Assembly: GCA_947503245.1 (NCBI GenBank)
Contig: CANNCV010000001.1
Span: 62,001-126,000, forward strand
Direction: 5' to 3'
Length of the DNA stretch: 64,000 nt
DNA from: an uncultured Sphingomonadaceae bacterium
GTDB taxonomy: Bacteria > Pseudomonadota > Alphaproteobacteria > Sphingomonadales > Sphingomonadaceae
Below, piece after piece: positions 56,328 to 64,000 of this stretch. Under the pieces are notes generated by a model. The model saw only the letters and a program-made list of their open reading frames with translations, did no database searches and was not told where the DNA came from. Numbering within the stretch: position 1 is the stretch's first letter; every line of letters starts with the position of its first letter. The position numbers and the translations under genes are program-made.

Positions 56328-57281
56328 TTAGCGTGTTTCGTATCGCTTCAATCGCGGATCGAGTTTATTGTTGCTGATATTGAGCCGATCAGGCGACCAA
56401 TTGGCGACAAACACTGTATTACGCTCTACATTAGGGGCGATACGCGCATCATTATTGGTGATGGTTAGGCCTTCAGAAGTCCATGTATCGCGTTCTGCCC
56501 GGACGGCGATCAAAGCGCTGTAATTTTCCTTATTGCGCCCTTGCACGAAAACATTGCCAGCGATCAGGCCCGTCGCGCCATCGGGAAGGTCAATCATATA
56601 GTTGGTGGCTGTGCCTTTGGTGTCGTCAAAGCTGTTTTGCGTCAGCTCAACATTGGGCGCACGCGATTTGACATAATGGCCGCCAGTGCCTTTTTCAAAA
56701 CGGCTGCGGGTTACCTTTAATGACGCCAATTTGTTGATATAGATGCTGTGCGCGCACCCTTTTGCACCGCCGCAACGGCCAAGGCCGGTAAATGTGCTCT
56801 TATCGATAGTCAGTGATGCGGTAGGGTCATTAGCGGTCAAAATACCCTGCTGCGAATTGCGGAACCAGCTATTGGTGACCGTCAGACTGCCGCGCTCTTG
56901 GCGAATGCCTGCCCCGTTAAGATCGGTCACGGCCATATTCTCAAAGATCAGGCCATGCACCTCTGCCCCTTTGGCGCGCATAACAATCGCGGCCTTGCCT
57001 TCACAAATACCACCATCAAATACCACACTGCCGGGCTGCGCGGCCTGATAAATCACATAGCCCGCCGTTTGCACAGCACATTCAGTATAGCGCCCCGGCC
57101 CGATCAAGATCGTCCCACGATCAGCACGAATCTTGTCTACTGCGGCTTGCAGGCTGCGGAATTGCTGACCGGTTTCCGCAATGGTAAATCCGCGCTGGTC
57201 AGACTGTGCCTGGGTCGCCACGAAAGGCGTCACGGCAAGAGCTGTAATAGCAAGAAGCGAAGTAACAAATTTGGCACGCAT
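56328..57281 (-). CDS. Exported right-handed beta-helix protein
   Basis: The ATG at 57281 (MRAKFVTSLLAITALAVTPFVATQAQ) gives a clear signal peptide and has GGAGC upstream; the track start at 57356 is upstream of it. The 317-residue protein shows Asn/Gly-rich strand-turn repeats (VHGLIFENMAVTDLNGAGI, LTVTNSWFRNSQQGIL, VTRSRFEKGTGGHYV) typical of parallel beta-helices, as in pectate-lyase-like and carbohydrate-processing proteins. No catalytic residues can be assigned. Two Cys pairs occur (TECAVQT, GGICEGK, RCGGAKGCAH). It stands alone between dsbD and metH. Confidence 0.72.
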   Translation of the reverse strand: MRAKFVTSLLAITALAVTPFVATQAQSDQRGFTIAETGQQFRSLQAAVDKIRADRGTILIGPGRYTECAVQTAGYVIYQAAQPGSVVFDGGICEGKAAIVMRAKGAEVHGLIFENMAVTDLNGAGIRQERGSLTVTNSWFRNSQQGILTANDPTASLTIDKSTFTGLGRCGGAKGCAHSIYINKLASLKVTRSRFEKGTGGHYVKSRAPNVELTQNSFDDTKGTATNYMIDLPDGATGLIAGNVFVQGRNKENYSALIAVRAERDTWTSEGLTITNNDARIAPNVERNTVFVANWSPDRLNISNNKLDPRLKRYETR

Positions 57282-57411
57282 GATAAAATTGCTCCAAGCA
57301 ATATATGAGGATTGATGGTGAGAATATCCCATCATAACGCGATAGACCAGCCCCAACAGCCTACTGTGCCAATTGGGTGCAATATCAAGCGCTAATATTA
57401 AACCGTCAGGG

Positions 57412-60042
57412 TTAATCCAAATTCGGTCTTAGCCAGCGTTTTGCTGTGTCCAGATCAACGCCGCGCCGCGCCGCATAGTCGGTCAACTGGTCTTCACCTA
57501 TACGGGCAACACCAAAATATTCTGACTGATCATGCCCAAAATAAAAGCCGGAAACCGCTGCTGTCGGTAACATGGCGAAGCTCTCCGTGAGAGTGATGCC
57601 GGTATTATCTGTTGCTTTTAGCAGATCGAACAGTGCCGGTTTTTGGCTGTGGTCAGGGCATGCAGGATAGCCAGGCGCTGGGCGAATACCGCGATATTGC
57701 TCTTTAATCAGCGCTTCATTGGTCAGCTGCTCATCGGGCGCATAACCCCAAAGTTCACAACGCACATGCTGGTGCAGCCGTTCGGCAAAGGCTTCGGCCA
57801 GACGGTCGGCAAGCGCTTTTAGCAAAATATCCGAATAATCATCATGGTCCGCTTTAAACCGCGCCAGATGCTCCTCAATCCCATGACCAGCAGTGACAGC
57901 AAAGCCGCCAATCCAATCCCCCGCCGGATCAATAAAGTCGGCAAGGCACATATTGGCGCGGCCTTCCCGCTTGGCGATCTGCTGGCGCAAAAACGGCATG
58001 CGTACAGTGCCTTCGTCCGCATCAATCAGCACATCATCGCCATCACGGCGACATGGCCAAAGAGCGGCAACCCCTTTTGCGGTCAGCCATTTTTCATCGA
58101 TGATCCGGTCGAGCATCTTTTGCGCGTCATCAAACAGATTGCGTGCACTGGGGCCGACAACACTGTCCTGCAATATTGCTGGATAATTGCCCGCCAATTC
58201 CCAACTGCGGAAAAATGGCGTCCAGTCGATAGTCTCGCGCAAATCGGCCAGATCCCAATCGTCAAAGACATGCAGGCCGGGCTGCTTTGGTGCAGATGCC
58301 TTGCCAGACATATCAGCCGCAAAGCCATTGGCGCGCGCTTTTTCCAGCGGTACCAGCTCTGTTTTGCCGCGCCCTGCCCTTTTGGTGCGGACATCCTCAT
58401 ACTCAGCGGCAGTGCGCTCGACAAAGGCCTCTGCCTGTGTTTCGCTGACCAAGGTTGAGGCAACACCAACTGCGCGGCTGGCATCCAGCACATGCACAAT
58501 CGGGCCATTATAGGCTGGGGAAATACGTAGCGCGGTATGCACTTTTGATGTTGTGGCGCCGCCAATGAGCAGCGGCATCGTCATATCAGCGCGCTGCATT
58601 TCCTCTGCAACCGTGACCATCTCATCAAGCGATGGCGTAATCAGGCCCGACAGGCCGATCATATCCGCATCATTCTCATTCGCGGCTTTCAAAATATCCT
58701 GCCACGGCACCATGACACCCAGATCAACAACCTCAAAGCCGTTACATTGCAGCACGACGCCGACGATATTTTTGCCAATATCGTGCACATCACCTTTGAC
58801 TGTGGCCATGATGATCTTGCCCTTGCCACGTGCGCCCTCTTCTTTTTCCGCCTCAATATAGGGGAAGAGGTGCGCCACAGCTTTTTTCATCACGCGCGCA
58901 GATTTGACCACTTGCGGCAGAAACATTTTGCCTGAGCCAAACAGATCACCCACGACATTCATGCCATCCATCAACGGGCCTTCAATCACTTCGATAGGGC
59001 GACCGTCACGCTGTTTCACCGCAAGACGCATTTCCTCTGTGTCATCGACAATATGGGCATCAATACCTTTGACCAGTGCATGCTCCAGACGTTTGGCCAC
59101 ATCATAGCCGCGCCATTCCGCCGCCGCTTTTTCCGCAACCGCATCGGTACCACGAAATTTCTCTGCCAGCGCGATCAATATCTCGGTCGCATCACCGCCA
59201 GACTTGGGTTCGCGGTCAAGCACGACATCTTCACAGGCATCGCGCAATTCCGGGTCAATATCGTCATAAATATCCAGCTGCCCTGCATTCACAATCGCCA
59301 TATCCAAACCAGCGGGAATAGCATGATAGAGAAACACGCTATGCATGGCGCGGCGCACAGGCTCATTGCCGCGAAAGCTGAATGACAGGTTGGACAGTCC
59401 ACCGGAAAAATGCACATGCGGGCAGCGCGCGCGGATTTCTGCAACAGCCTCAATAAAATCCAACCCATAGCGGCGATGCTCATCAATACCGGTGGCAACC
59501 GCAAAGACATTGGGGTCAAAAATAATATCTTCAGGCGGGAAGCCGATACCGGTGAGCAGCTTATAAGCGCGGCAACAAATCTCTATCTTGCGCTCTTTGG
59601 TGTCAGCCTGTCCTGTTTCATCAAAGGCCATCACCACAACCGCAGCGCCATAGGCCATGCATTTGCGCGCATGAGCCAGAAACTCCGCCTCACCCTCTTT
59701 CATGCTGATCGAATTGACAATCGGCTTACCCGACACGCATTTCAATCCAGCCTCAATCACTGACCATTTGGAACTGTCGATCATCACCGGGACACGGGCA
59801 ATATCTGGCTCAGCGGCGATCAGTTTCAAAAAGCGCGTCATTGCGACTTCTGCATCCAGCAGGCCTTCATCCATATTGACGTCAATAATCTGTGCGCCAT
59901 TTTCAACCTGCTGACGAGCGACCTCAACTGCTGCATCATAATCATCATTCATGATCAGCTTTTTAAACCGCGCAGAGCCAGTGACATTGGTGCGCTCACC
60001 AATGTTGACAAATTGAGTGGAACTGTTTTGGGTTTGGCTCAT
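57412..60042 (-). CDS. metH: Cobalamin-dependent methionine synthase, C-terminal modules
   Basis: This is the folate-, cobalamin- and SAM-binding part of MetH, 876 residues. Pterin-binding domain: [29 protein letters not shown]12 domains: cap helices, then [27 protein letters not shown] with the His ligand of cobalamin. Reactivation domain binds SAM ([22 protein letters not shown]-like segment, [14 protein letters not shown]). The homocysteine-binding domain is a separate upstream gene, so the two polypeptides must associate. ATG 60042 is preferred over 60063, without decisive RBS evidence. It is the last gene of the sahR-metF-metH operon. Confidence 0.95.
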   Translation of the reverse strand: MSQTQNSSTQFVNIGERTNVTGSARFKKLIMNDDYDAAVEVARQQVENGAQIIDVNMDEGLLDAEVAMTRFLKLIAAEPDIARVPVMIDSSKWSVIEAGLKCVSGKPIVNSISMKEGEAEFLAHARKCMAYGAAVVVMAFDETGQADTKERKIEICCRAYKLLTGIGFPPEDIIFDPNVFAVATGIDEHRRYGLDFIEAVAEIRARCPHVHFSGGLSNLSFSFRGNEPVRRAMHSVFLYHAIPAGLDMAIVNAGQLDIYDDIDPELRDACEDVVLDREPKSGGDATEILIALAEKFRGTDAVAEKAAAEWRGYDVAKRLEHALVKGIDAHIVDDTEEMRLAVKQRDGRPIEVIEGPLMDGMNVVGDLFGSGKMFLPQVVKSARVMKKAVAHLFPYIEAEKEEGARGKGKIIMATVKGDVHDIGKNIVGVVLQCNGFEVVDLGVMVPWQDILKAANENDADMIGLSGLITPSLDEMVTVAEEMQRADMTMPLLIGGATTSKVHTALRISPAYNGPIVHVLDASRAVGVASTLVSETQAEAFVERTAAEYEDVRTKRAGRGKTELVPLEKARANGFAADMSGKASAPKQPGLHVFDDWDLADLRETIDWTPFFRSWELAGNYPAILQDSVVGPSARNLFDDAQKMLDRIIDEKWLTAKGVAALWPCRRDGDDVLIDADEGTVRMPFLRQQIAKREGRANMCLADFIDPAGDWIGGFAVTAGHGIEEHLARFKADHDDYSDILLKALADRLAEAFAERLHQHVRCELWGYAPDEQLTNEALIKEQYRGIRPAPGYPACPDHSQKPALFDLLKATDNTGITLTESFAMLPTAAVSGFYFGHDQSEYFGVARIGEDQLTDYAARRGVDLDTAKRWLRPNLD

Positions 60043-60131
60043 GGCAACTTTTCTGTTCGTCATGCTGAAATATGGTCAGCTTGCATTTTGTTCTTCGGTT
60101 TAGTCCCTAGGCAATCGGGATAAAGGCATGC

Positions 60132-61196
60132 TCACGCCGCCATAGTGAAGGGTTCCAGACCAGACAGGCGAGTCTGCACAGGCAGGTCAGGGATCACCCG
60201 CGGCGCAGCATCTTTCACAGCCCTTGCAATCGCAGCAATATGCCCGGGCGTCGTACCGCAGCACCCACCAACAATATTGACCAGACCGCCCTGCAACCAC
60301 TCACCGATCAATGCCGCCGTCTGTTCGGGCAATTCGTCATATTCGCCCAAATCATTGGGCAGCCCGGCATTGGGATATGCCATCACCAAAGTATCGGACT
60401 GGCTTGCCAAAGCGGCCAGATGCGGGCGCAGCAAATCTGCACCAAAGGAGCAATTCAGCCCGATCGTCAAAGGTTTGACATGGCGTATAGCATGCCAAAA
60501 GGCCTCAACAGTGTGGCCAGACAAATTGCGCCCTGCCATATCGGTTATCGTCATGGAGATCATCAATGGCACATCGCGGCCTGCGGCCTCAGCGGCCTGC
60601 TGCGCCGCCATGGCAGCCGATTTGGCGTTGAGCGTATCAAAAATTGTTTCAATGACGATAAAGTCGACACCGCCCTCAATCAACGCATCGCATTGCTGAC
60701 GATAGACAGCGACCATCTGGTCAAAGTCAACTTCGCGAAAACCAGGATCATTAACGTCAGGCGATAGCGACAATGTCTTGTTGGTCGGGCCAACTGCCCC
60801 TGCAACAAAGCGCCTCTTGCCATCTTGTGCGGTTTTGCGGTCACAGACGCGCCGTGCCAGCCGCGCCGACTCCCTATTAATATCATCCACCAGATGCTCG
60901 GCATTATAATCGGCCTGGCTGATACTGTTGGCGCTAAAAGTATTGGTTTCAATAATGTCCGAACCAGCATCCAGATAGTCGCTATGGATCTGTTCCAATA
61001 TATCAGGCCGTGTCAGCGCCAATATGTCATTATTGCCTTTTTGGTCTGCCGTTACCTCTAACCCTCCGCGATAATCCGCTTCCTGCAAATTGGCATTTTG
61101 TATTGCCGTGCCATAGCCGCCATCAAATATCATGATGCGCTTTGCGGTTTCTGCTTGCAGATATTCGCGTGCGCTCAGCGCTGCATCATTGCTCAT
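60132..61196 (-). CDS. Homocysteine methyltransferase module of split MetH
   Basis: A 354-residue TIM-barrel protein corresponding to the first MetH domain. Zinc-binding Cys residues are present in GLNCSFGAD and NIVGGCCGTTPGHI; the start RIMIFDGGYGTAIQNANL is typical. The ATG at 61196 overlaps the metF stop (ATGA), while the track start at 61328 lies inside metF. It transfers the methyl group from methylcobalamin on the partner protein to homocysteine. metF, immediately upstream, provides methyltetrahydrofolate, and the SAH/SAM-linked regulator heads the operon. Confidence 0.94.
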   Translation of the reverse strand: MSNDAALSAREYLQAETAKRIMIFDGGYGTAIQNANLQEADYRGGLEVTADQKGNNDILALTRPDILEQIHSDYLDAGSDIIETNTFSANSISQADYNAEHLVDDINRESARLARRVCDRKTAQDGKRRFVAGAVGPTNKTLSLSPDVNDPGFREVDFDQMVAVYRQQCDALIEGGVDFIVIETIFDTLNAKSAAMAAQQAAEAAGRDVPLMISMTITDMAGRNLSGHTVEAFWHAIRHVKPLTIGLNCSFGADLLRPHLAALASQSDTLVMAYPNAGLPNDLGEYDELPEQTAALIGEWLQGGLVNIVGGCCGTTPGHIAAIARAVKDAAPRVIPDLPVQTRLSGLEPFTMAA

Positions 61197-62152
61197 TCCG
61201 CAGCCTCCGTCAGTGCCATTTTTTGGGCGCGAATGCCCAGCAAATGACAGATGGCGAAGCTGAGCTCCGCACGATTGAGCGTATAAAAATGGAAATGGCG
61301 AACGCCGCCCGCATACAGCCTGCGACACATTTCGGCAGCCACTGTCGCCGCAACCAGTTTTCGCGTCTCAGGGTGATCATCCAGCCCTTCAAACAGATCA
61401 TCCATCCATTGCGGAATTTGCGCGCCGCACATGCCAGCAAATTTACGGGTTTGCGCAACATTAGAAACTGGCAATATGCCCGGCGTGATCTCGCCGGTTA
61501 TGCCTGCTGCATCTGCGGCATCACGAAAGCGGAAATAAGCATCGGGTGAGAAAAAGAATTGTGTGATGGCCCGTGTCGCACCGGCATCCAGCTTGCGCTT
61601 CAAATTGTCCAGATCGGTTTGCGGGCAGTTGGCGTCAGGATGCGTTTCAGGATACGCCGCCACCGAAATTTCAAACGGCGCAATCTCTTTGAGGCCCTTC
61701 ACCAGATCAGCCGCACTGGCATAGCCTTCAGGGTGCGGTTCAAATGCTGCGCCTATTTTGGGCGGATCACCACGTAGCGCAACGATATGGCGCACACCCG
61801 CTTCCCAATATTGCTCCGCCACTTCGCGGATCTCTGCCTTGCTGGCCTCTACACAGGTTAAATGCGCCGCTGCGGGCACATTGGTTTCTTTAATGATCCG
61901 CGCCACTGTTGCATGGGTGCGCTCACGCGTTGAGCCACCTGCGCCATAGGTAACCGATACAAAACGCGGGTTCATTGGCGCCAAAGTGGTTAGACTGTCC
62001 CACAATGTTGCTTCCATCTTTTCAGACTTTGGCGGGAAAAACTCAAAAGAGATTTCTGCATCACCAGCCAGCCCCGCAAATAGCGGCGTGTCCAAAGCCA
62101 TACGTGCTTCGTGCATTTCTTGCAGGGACAGATTTTTTGCAGACTGAGTCAT
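61193..62152 (-). CDS. metF: Methylenetetrahydrofolate reductase
   Basis: This FAD-linked enzyme reduces 5,10-methylene-THF to 5-methyl-THF for methionine synthesis. The protein has 319 residues and shows ISFEFFPPKSEKME, VSVTYGAGGSTRERTH and IVALRGDPP, with the Glu and folate-binding residues in place. ATG 62152 is chosen because GGA lies eight bases upstream of it and only two bases upstream of the track ATG. It is preceded by the SahR-like gene and overlaps the next gene, consistent with one operon. Confidence 0.95.
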   Translation of the reverse strand: MTQSAKNLSLQEMHEARMALDTPLFAGLAGDAEISFEFFPPKSEKMEATLWDSLTTLAPMNPRFVSVTYGAGGSTRERTHATVARIIKETNVPAAAHLTCVEASKAEIREVAEQYWEAGVRHIVALRGDPPKIGAAFEPHPEGYASAADLVKGLKEIAPFEISVAAYPETHPDANCPQTDLDNLKRKLDAGATRAITQFFFSPDAYFRFRDAADAAGITGEITPGILPVSNVAQTRKFAGMCGAQIPQWMDDLFEGLDDHPETRKLVAATVAAEMCRRLYAGGVRHFHFYTLNRAELSFAICHLLGIRAQKMALTEAAE

Positions 62153-62172
62153 AGCCATATTCCGGGCATATT

Positions 62173-63210
62173 TTACGCCTTTTGTTGCTTTTTAGGGGAT
62201 GATTGTTTGTTGCGACTACCGGGTCGCGGAGATATTGTTCCGGCAATCGGTGATGATTGTAATTGGCCCAGCCATATTTTGATGGTCAGTGGTTCACCTT
62301 GCAGCGCCTCGCTGTCCACCAGTGTCATGCCGGCAGAGGCCATGGCATTATGGATTTGATGATCAGAAAAACCGAGGCGAACATGCGCATCGCGATCGCG
62401 CAATTCTTCCAGATTATGTGAAGCGAAATCGATAATCGCCAGCAATCCACCTGGTTTCAAAACACGCGCCGCTTCTAACAAAACCGCTTCGGGCAGATCT
62501 GCAAAATGCAGAACCTGATGCATGATCACATTGTCAAAGCGGTCATCAGCCAAAGGCAGAGCATAAAAGTCACCTTGCACCAGATCAATATTATCCGGAC
62601 CCAAAGCATCCAGCTTTGCACGGGCCAATCGCAACATTTCAGGGCTATTATCAACCGCAGTCACATGTTGCGCTCGCTCGGCAAACAGCTCGACAATGCG
62701 CCCCGTGCCGGTTCCCACATCCAAAAGCTGACCAATATCAGCGCTGGCCAAAACGTCACGCAGCAACGCTTCCACCATTTCTTCCGGCTGGTGTAATGAG
62801 CGTATCGCGTCCCATTGTTCGGCATGGCTGGCAAAATATTCTGCGGCACGCTCTGCCCGCTGCGCCCTTATCGCGGCCAATTTGGCAAGATCAGCCTGTA
62901 TCTGGCTTGCCAGAGCATGATCAAGAAAATCACCATCTGCCAATATTTGCCGCAAAGCCTGTTCGCGTGATCGGGAAGGAGCACTTGCATTGCCGCTCAA
63001 TGCCAGCCGCAAAAATACCCAGCTGCCTTCCTTGCGACGTTCAGCAAGGCCAGCTTCAACCAATATGCGTGCATGGCGCGATACTCTTGGCTGGCTCTGC
63101 TCTAGCACCAGCGCCAATTCACCAACCGCCAAATCCATATGCTGCAGCAACAATATGATGCGCAGACGCGTCTCATCAGCAAGAGCACGGAAGGTGGTTA
63201 AAAGGTCCAT
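62173..63210 (-). CDS. sahR: ArsR-family regulator fused to SAM-methyltransferase domain (SahR-like)
   Basis: A 345-residue fusion. Residues 1-100 form a winged helix of ArsR type (DETRLRIILLLQHMDLAVGELAL, SQPRVSRHARILVEAGLAE). Residues about 130-330 form a class I methyltransferase with the SAM loop LLDVGTGTGRIVELFAERA and LVQGDFYALPL. SahR is known to sense S-adenosylhomocysteine and to repress methionine-cycle genes in Proteobacteria, some copies being fused to this domain. It heads metF and split metH and has a 20-bp palindrome within its own promoter. The methyltransferase part may act only as the ligand sensor. No SD sequence is found because the mRNA is probably leaderless. Confidence 0.88.
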   Translation of the reverse strand: MDLLTTFRALADETRLRIILLLQHMDLAVGELALVLEQSQPRVSRHARILVEAGLAERRKEGSWVFLRLALSGNASAPSRSREQALRQILADGDFLDHALASQIQADLAKLAAIRAQRAERAAEYFASHAEQWDAIRSLHQPEEMVEALLRDVLASADIGQLLDVGTGTGRIVELFAERAQHVTAVDNSPEMLRLARAKLDALGPDNIDLVQGDFYALPLADDRFDNVIMHQVLHFADLPEAVLLEAARVLKPGGLLAIIDFASHNLEELRDRDAHVRLGFSDHQIHNAMASAGMTLVDSEALQGEPLTIKIWLGQLQSSPIAGTISPRPGSRNKQSSPKKQQKA

Positions 63211-63217
63211 GAAAAAT

Positions 63218-63246
63218 CATATAAAGAAATCTTTATATCCGGTCAA
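63218..63246 (-). promoter_or_regulatory. Promoter of the sahR-metF-metH operon
   Basis: On the minus strand TTGACC (plus coordinates 63241-63246) and TATATG (63218-63223) are separated by 17 bp. Seven bases separate the -10 box from the sahR ATG at 63210, so transcription should start at or next to the start codon. Confidence 0.7.
63219..63238. promoter_or_regulatory. SahR-like operator, perfect 20-bp inverted repeat
   Basis: ATATAAAGA-aa-TCTTTATAT is a perfect 9-bp inverted repeat with two central bases. It lies between the predicted -35 and -10 boxes of the sahR operon and overlaps the -10, an ideal repressor position. The A/T-rich AAAGA half-sites resemble known SahR sites as I recall them. 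The divergent lipoprotein gene starts 94 bp away and might be affected. Confidence 0.75.
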
Positions 63247-63331
63247 TGCAATTGCTTTGTCGTTTGCGCTGTTGCAGCCAAACACCATAAGCGATAATGC
63301 CGAAAGCGACAAAAATCGAAAAGGATCGACC

Positions 63332-63616
63332 ATGCGCATTTTGTACTCACTGTTCATTCCAGCTCTGGCTCTGACACTGTCTGCTTGCGGCGGCAGCGAT
63401 ATTTCTGAGACAACAGCCTCCGAAACCAATGCTGAAGACACAATGCAGGCCGCAGAAGAAGGCGGCGCTATGCTTCCTGAAGGTGCGGGAGGGGCAATGG
63501 CACCAAGTGCAGAAGGTCTGGAAGGCGGCGATGACTCTGATGCATCGGCAATAGACAAATCTGTAGAGGATGCTTTGGCAGAGGCAGAGCGCGAAGCAGA
63601 TGCCATTGCCGAGTAA
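63332..63616 (+). CDS. Small acidic lipoprotein
   Basis: The track ORF starts at 62990 inside sahR in antisense. ATG at 63332 has AAGGA six bases upstream and begins a lipoprotein signal (RILYSLFIPALALTLSAC, lipobox LSAC). The 94-residue protein is then very acidic, Glu/Ala/Gly/Asp-rich (NAEDTMQAAEEGG, DKSVEDALAEAEREADAI). No domain is recognised. It is divergent from sahR and overlaps the start of another small lipoprotein gene, suggesting a pair. Confidence 0.7.
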   Translation: MRILYSLFIPALALTLSACGGSDISETTASETNAEDTMQAAEEGGAMLPEGAGGAMAPSAEGLEGGDDSDASAIDKSVEDALAEAEREADAIAE

Positions 63617-63836
63617 ACATATTTTAAGCCGTATCGGGCCTGTCTTTGCGTCGGCAAGCATATTCATGCTGCTTGCCGGCTGCAATTCTTCAACCGATAA
63701 TGATGGGCCCGTTGGCGTAACGGCGGAAGAAGCGCAAATGTTAGACGATGCCGCAGAAATGCTAGACGAACGGCAAGCCGATTTTGATAAGGCGCTTTCT
63801 CAACAGCCCGATGCAAAACCGGCAGCTGAACAATAA
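63600..63836 (+). CDS. Second small acidic lipoprotein
   Basis: A 78-residue protein from ATG 63600, inside the end of the preceding gene (17-nt overlap). A signal segment (RIGPVFASASIFMLLAGC) has lipobox LAGC, followed by a Glu/Asp/Ala-rich domain (AEEAQMLDDAAEMLDERQADFD) predicted to be one long helix. The track start at 63570 gives a longer N-terminus. The family is unknown. Overlap with the first lipoprotein gene points to translational coupling. Confidence 0.62.
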   Translation: MPLPSKHILSRIGPVFASASIFMLLAGCNSSTDNDGPVGVTAEEAQMLDDAAEMLDERQADFDKALSQQPDAKPAAEQ

Positions 63837-63869
63837 GAAGCGTTAGACGTCTGCCTCAATACGCAAAAA

Positions 63870-64000
63870 TCACCGTCCGTGATTATCAGCCACGGCGCGG
63901 CTTACGCGCTGCATAAGGGTCATACGCTGTGGAATTGATGCAGTGGTATCACCCAACATCACGACAACCGCATAGCGCGTTCCGTCTGGCGCAGTCATGA
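63870..64000 (-). CDS. C-terminal fragment of a serine-hydrolase-like protein (5' end cut by window edge)
   Basis: Minus-strand reading gives MTAPDGTRYAVVVMLGDTTA then IPQRMTLMQRVSRAVADNHGR and a TGA stop at 63870. The pattern of a beta-strand (RYAVVVMLGDTT) followed by a terminal helix resembles the end of class A beta-lactamase/serine-hydrolase proteins of sphingomonads. Only 43 residues are visible, so the family call is tentative. The gene extends beyond the right edge and is convergent with the small lipoproteins. Confidence 0.5.
   Translation of the reverse strand, partial: MTAPDGTRYAVVVMLGDTTASIPQRMTLMQRVSRAVADNHGR

Noticed and set aside
60132-60767. Plus-strand ORFs opposite the homocysteine methyltransferase gene
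   Set aside because: No domain or start signal; antisense shadow.

Overview
The window looks like chromosome of an alphaproteobacterium of the order Sphingomonadales, perhaps one of the moderate-GC marine lineages near Sphingopyxis, Sphingorhabdus or Parasphingorhabdus. This is inferred from gene order (smr-mltA-tim44 divergent from secB; leuS-lptE-holA; hflK-hflC-degP), protein style, a metH split into two genes, and a class I PHA synthase next to a Lys/Ala-rich phasin. No rRNA, tRNA, CRISPR array, prophage or intact insertion sequence was seen. Coding density is high and nearly every gene is housekeeping or envelope-related.

Layout. 0-7 kb: smr (cut by the left edge), mltA and tim44 on the minus strand, then secB, murJ, trpS and a DUF4136 lipoprotein on the plus strand, ending in a clear terminator. 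7-11.5 kb: acyl-CoA dehydrogenase, an alpha/beta-hydrolase-fold protein abutting glpK, and a DUF4402 protein. 11.5-20.5 kb: leuS-lptE-holA, a DUF3576 lipoprotein, an unrecognised outer-membrane candidate, a ThiE/TenI-like protein, the PLP-homeostasis protein YggS and a CPA-type antiporter. 20.6-25 kb: the biotin operon bioF-bioD-bioA with a strong palindrome in front, and an AlaC-like aminotransferase. 25-33.5 kb: a loose polyhydroxyalkanoate (PHA) region (phaC, phasin, later phaB) with clpS, murA and three less-known proteins between. 33.6-37.4 kb: the envelope protease set hflK-hflC-degP. 37.5-45 kb: the Fe-S carrier mrp followed by a divergent molybdenum-hydroxylase-like protein, hemH, a HerA-like ATPase and a cytochrome b561-YceI fusion. 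45-53.3 kb: DksA-like protein, M20 amidohydrolase, beta-lactamase-fold serine hydrolase, VOC protein, uvrB, a membrane pentapeptide-repeat protein, a tiny entericidin-like lipoprotein missing from the ORF track, an atypical 0.5-kb stretch and nrtS. 53.3-57.3 kb: an envelope peroxiredoxin with a DsbD/ScsB-type electron transporter, then a beta-helix protein. 57.4-63.2 kb: sahR-like regulator, metF and split metH as one methionine-cycle operon. 63.3-64 kb: two overlapping small acidic lipoprotein genes and the end of a serine hydrolase gene.

The most interesting signals are regulatory or architectural: a promoter/operator in front of the sahR-metF-metH operon that predicts a leaderless mRNA; a near-perfect 23-bp palindrome upstream of bioF; a phasin gene with an internal ribosome-binding site that could yield both a histone-like long form and a canonical short phasin; a Mo-hydroxylase homologue lacking the usual catalytic glutamate; an alpha/beta hydrolase with alanine at the nucleophile position; and an RHH-GNAT fusion. 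I found no convincing multi-gene defence system or wholly new mobile system.
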